NCBI RefSeq assembly: GCF_031846345.1
Contig: NZ_JAVRHX010000001.1
Location: 434,001 to 498,000 of the forward strand
Length of the DNA: 64,000 nt
Source of the DNA: Glaciecola petra
GTDB taxonomy: Bacteria > Pseudomonadota > Gammaproteobacteria > Enterobacterales > Alteromonadaceae
Direction of reading: 5' to 3'
Of the stretch, positions 61,185 to 64,000 are shown piece by piece. Every line of letters begins with the position of its first letter. The stretch's first letter is position 1. The notes beneath the pieces were generated by a model that was given only the letters and a program-made list of their open reading frames with translations, searched no databases and was not told the DNA's origin. Position numbers and translations under genes: made by a program.

Positions 61185-61483
61185 TCATCTTCCTTTGCTT
61201 TATTAAGTTTTAAATATTTTGCGCTTAATGAGTATTGTAAGGGCTTTACGAATAATGGATATAGAAGCAATATTAATGCCGCCCATGCCAAAGACCACCA
61301 ATTGTCGACAACGCGCAATAAAAATGCGAATACGGGCACGATTACTAACAATTTTATCAGATTGAGGAGGGTTTTTTCTGGCACAGTCATCCTGTTAGCA
61401 GCTTGCTCAAGTAATGCCATGCGCTCAGTAACCGATAGGGTTTCTAATCCGGGAATTTTTTTAGTGGATGTATAAATTTTCAC
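61181..61483 (-). CDS. Small membrane protein of unknown function
   Basis: A 100-residue protein with two hydrophobic helices (LLNLIKLLVIVPVFAFLLRVV and SLAWAALILLLYPLFVKPL) after a soluble N-terminus (LETLSVTERMALLEQAANRM). The C-terminal tail is charged. I do not recognise a function. Its stop overlaps the galE start, so both are likely translated from one message. Confidence 0.6.
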   Translation of the reverse strand: MKIYTSTKKIPGLETLSVTERMALLEQAANRMTVPEKTLLNLIKLLVIVPVFAFLLRVVDNWWSLAWAALILLLYPLFVKPLQYSLSAKYLKLNKAKEDE

Positions 61484-61552
61484 GCGCTTCCTAGTGATTC
61501 GTCTTCGCAGCTAAATATTGTACGTTATATGTTGTGCAAAATCGAAAAATGC

Positions 61553-61587
61553 ACAAAAAAAAGGAGTGGCGATTAACTCCACTCCTT
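61553..61587 (-). terminator. Rho-independent terminator after the POT transporter
   Basis: AAGGAGTGG pairs with CCACTCCTT over 9 bp with a nine-base loop. Read leftwards it is followed by eight T. It ends the peptide transporter gene at 61642. Confidence 0.88.
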
Positions 61588-61641
61588 CTTATCGTATATA
61601 TATATTACTATTTTATTAAAGTATAATTTTTAATCGGCTTT

Positions 61642-63156
61642 CTATTCAGTTAACCCAGACTTTTCCCATTTGCGTGTTTTGAAAGATAACAAATAAAGAA
61701 TTATCCCAGCGGTAGTGCCGAACAGTGCAACCTGCATATAAACAGATGGTTCAACTTGTGCTTCGCCAGTATTTACAAGACCAGCTAGTAGACCAGCAGC
61801 AAGACTGCCAATCGAGTAAGTTAAAATGAAAATGCCCATCAACTGGCCGGCAAATCTTCGCGGAGATAGTTTACTAACAGCACTCAATGCTACTGGACTC
61901 AGGCAGAGTTCACCAACCGTGTGCAAAAAATATGTCATTACTAGCCAAGTAGGAGCAACCTTCATTGAGTCTGCAGCAAAGTAAGCAGCAAAAAACATAA
62001 CAAAGAAACCAGAAGACATAATGATCAAACCAGCAGCACATTTGACAATGTAACTAGGTTGAATCATTCGCTTCCCAAGGTTAATCCACAAAGCGGCGAA
62101 AAATGGTGATAGCACGATAATAAATACTGGGTTTAATGATTGAAACCACTGCGTTGGAATTTCAAACGAACCTATCATACGGTCCGTATTATTTTCAGCA
62201 AAAAAATTAAAAGAAGAACCAGCTTGTTCAAAACCCGCCCAGAAACAAATTGATGCAATACAGATTAAAAATAAAGCGCCAACTTTTCTTTTTTCATGCT
62301 CGTCTAAGTTACCCTTGAAGTAGATAGCACCAAAATAAATTAAGAAAATACTGAATACAATAGTTGCTATATAACCTGTAATCGCAACTGGGTTAATGAC
62401 TAAAGTTCCTACCATAGCTAATATAGTAATTATTGCTAAGACTAGCATTACGCCTATGATGATTGACCAACTTAACTTAACGGCATTACTCGACATTTGT
62501 ACTGTTGGTCTATCAAAAACGGCTGTGATGTTTTTGGCTGTAAGTTTGTATTGTATTAAACCTAAGCCCATACCAACAGCAGCAGCACCAAATGCGGCAT
62601 GATAACCGTATTTGACTTGCATTAGGCCACACACGAACCCGCCGATTGCAGAACCTATGTTAATACCTAAATAGTAAATAGTGTATCCACTGTCTCTACG
62701 TTCATCAGTATCCGAATAAAGCTGGCCTACCATTGCACCAATATTTGGTTTGAGTAAACCTGTGCCAAGAACAACTAAGATTAAACCTAAGAAAAAGGTG
62801 TTAGTGCCCGGTATGGCAAGAGAGATGTGCCCTAACATGATAATAATACCACCGTACCAAACTGCCTTTTGACCGCCTATTAGCCGATCTGCCATCCAAC
62901 CACCTAACAAACCAGTAAAGTAAACCGCCCCTGTATAAAGGCCATAAACAGCGTTCGCTGATTGCTCGCTCATACCGAAGCCACTTTCTTGGACGGCCAG
63001 AACCATAAAAACAACCAATAGCCCGCGCATACCGTAATAGCTCATACGCTCCCACATTTCTGTGAACGCTAATGTAGAGAGCCCTTTGGGATGACCAAAA
63101 AATGCAGTATCGTTAGTTCTGTCTATTTGGGGGGGGAGATGATTTGTCGATGACAT
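61642..63156 (-). CDS. POT-family proton-dependent peptide transporter
   Basis: A 504-residue major-facilitator protein with about 14 helices. FTEMWERMSYYGMRGLLVVFM near residue 30 is the ExxERFxYY motif for proton coupling, GLYTGAVYFTGLLGGWMADRLIGGQKAVWYGG near residue 71 is the A-loop, and GTGLLKPNIGAMVGQLY and INIGSAIGGFVCGLM follow. It imports di- or tripeptides with protons. It is transcribed alone, with a terminator behind it, and is divergent from rmlA. Confidence 0.93.
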   Translation of the reverse strand: MSSTNHLPPQIDRTNDTAFFGHPKGLSTLAFTEMWERMSYYGMRGLLVVFMVLAVQESGFGMSEQSANAVYGLYTGAVYFTGLLGGWMADRLIGGQKAVWYGGIIIMLGHISLAIPGTNTFFLGLILVVLGTGLLKPNIGAMVGQLYSDTDERRDSGYTIYYLGINIGSAIGGFVCGLMQVKYGYHAAFGAAAVGMGLGLIQYKLTAKNITAVFDRPTVQMSSNAVKLSWSIIIGVMLVLAIITILAMVGTLVINPVAITGYIATIVFSIFLIYFGAIYFKGNLDEHEKRKVGALFLICIASICFWAGFEQAGSSFNFFAENNTDRMIGSFEIPTQWFQSLNPVFIIVLSPFFAALWINLGKRMIQPSYIVKCAAGLIIMSSGFFVMFFAAYFAADSMKVAPTWLVMTYFLHTVGELCLSPVALSAVSKLSPRRFAGQLMGIFILTYSIGSLAAGLLAGLVNTGEAQVEPSVYMQVALFGTTAGIILYLLSFKTRKWEKSGLTE

Positions 63157-63348
63157 GGTACTTCCTTTTTTTATTTTTCTTGTTCATTTCATTATGCCTC
63201 TGTTTTACAGATAGTTGCAAGTATACTCAGTATTATTAGGGACTTTTCACTTTATTTAGTGATAGATATTTTTGCAAAATAACTAGTTTTAACAACAACA
63301 TAATTAGAGTAATATTAAAGTTGCTGGTAATTGACTAAAGAGAGCAAT

Positions 63349-64000
63349 ATGGCTAGAAAGGGAATAATACTCGCAGGTGGCACTGGAACTAGGCTTCATC
63401 CCTTAACGCAGGTTGTTAGTAAGCAGTTAATGCCCATTTATGATAAGCCTATGATTTACTATCCTTTGTCGACGCTAATGATTACTGGCATTACCGACAT
63501 ACTTATTATCACTACACCAGAAGATTTACCAAGATTCCAAGCGTTACTAGGCGATGGGACAAAGTGGGGTATTCAGTTAGAGTATGTTGCCCAGCCGACT
63601 CCTGACGGACTCGCACAAGCGTTTATTCTAGGCGAAGAATTTATAGGTAACGACACCGTTACCTTGGTACTTGGCGACAATTTATTGTACGGTAATGAGC
63701 TTCAACATACGCTTACAACATGCGCCGAAAAACAAAAGGGTGCAACGATATTTGGTTACCATGTTACCGATCCTGAAAGATACGGCGTGGTAGAGTTTGA
63801 AAGCAATGGTAAAGTGTTATCGATAGAAGAAAAACCCGCTAAACCAAAATCCAATTTTGCCATGGCAGGTTTGTATTTCTTCGATAACAAAGTGGTAGAC
63901 TTGGCGAAAACAATAAAACCTAGTAAACGTGGCGAACTCGAAATAACCGATGTTGTTAATCTTTACTTGCAAGAAGCCGAATTAGATGTCGAAATAATGG
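63349..64000 (+). CDS. rmlA: Glucose-1-phosphate thymidylyltransferase (partial, runs off right edge)
   Basis: The first 217 codons are present. GIILAGGTGTRLHPLTQVVSKQLMPIYDKPMIYYPLSTLM is the nucleotidyltransferase signature, then PDGLAQAFILGEEFIG, LGDNLLYGNELQHTL and FGYHVTDPERYGVVEF. The C-terminal ~75 residues lie off the window. It makes dTDP-glucose from glucose-1-phosphate and dTTP, the first step to dTDP-rhamnose and related sugars. AAAGAGAG gives the ribosome-binding site. rmlB, C and D probably follow to the right. Confidence 0.93.
   Translation, partial: MARKGIILAGGTGTRLHPLTQVVSKQLMPIYDKPMIYYPLSTLMITGITDILIITTPEDLPRFQALLGDGTKWGIQLEYVAQPTPDGLAQAFILGEEFIGNDTVTLVLGDNLLYGNELQHTLTTCAEKQKGATIFGYHVTDPERYGVVEFESNGKVLSIEEKPAKPKSNFAMAGLYFFDNKVVDLAKTIKPSKRGELEITDVVNLYLQEAELDVEIM

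Overview
The window is chromosomal DNA from a marine-type gammaproteobacterium. RecA, MutS, enolase, CTP synthase, the full System I cytochrome c maturation set and a POT transporter all read as Alteromonadales, and an Alteromonadaceae member (Glaciecola/Paraglaciecola-like) is my best guess. The DNA looks AT-rich and nearly fully coding. I see no rRNA, tRNA, CRISPR array, insertion sequence or prophage.

Region 1 (1-31.9 kb) is a large exopolysaccharide and exosortase-A (XrtA/PEP-CTERM) locus whose left end lies outside the window. It holds glycosyltransferases, two paralogous flippases, an O-antigen-ligase-like protein, and a leftward ten-gene operon (18412 to 4929). The operon encodes a deacetylase, a carbamoyltransferase, a FemAB/GNAT protein, a RIFT-barrel lyase-like protein, a GT2, an SGNH/acyltransferase-3 pair, the ligase, a GT4 and a flippase. 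Next come a rightward glycosyltransferase and acetyltransferase, a PEP-CTERM protein, a PrsT-like TPR lipoprotein, a ThiF-like protein and a PEP-CTERM-associated acyltransferase (N-acyl amino acid synthase type). A four-gene leftward unit follows: a Tat-exported protein, a PqqD-like protein, an HprK-related kinase and a nucleotidyltransferase. A UDP-glucuronate 4-epimerase closes the region. No exosortase gene is in view.

The most interesting signal is regulatory. The PEP-CTERM gene and the Tat/PqqD/HprK/nucleotidyltransferase operon each have a sigma-54-like promoter, and each carries the same bipartite box (GTGTCAG-N6-TTAC) centred about 97 bases upstream of the predicted start. A third copy lies between the acyltransferase and the serine protease. 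This ties an uncharacterised kinase/PqqD module to the PEP-CTERM regulon.

Region 2 (31.9-45.7 kb) is mostly housekeeping: a hotdog-fold protein, an ABC exporter, eno, pyrG, mutS, pncC, recA with a LexA box exactly between -35 and -10, and the formaldehyde detoxification pair frmA-fghA. Between recA and frmA lies a deletion remnant that joins the first codons of a 2Fe-2S oxidoreductase subunit to the last codons of a molybdopterin subunit.

Region 3 (45.8-57.1 kb) has a FliK-like/FlhB-like pair divergent from ccmA-B-C(D)-E-F-G-H-I, where CcmC carries a CcmD-like tail, followed by mlaA. Region 4 (57.1-64 kb) returns to surface sugars: pseG (probably starting at a rare ATT codon), a formyltransferase, pseI, galE, a small membrane protein, a peptide transporter and the start of rmlA.
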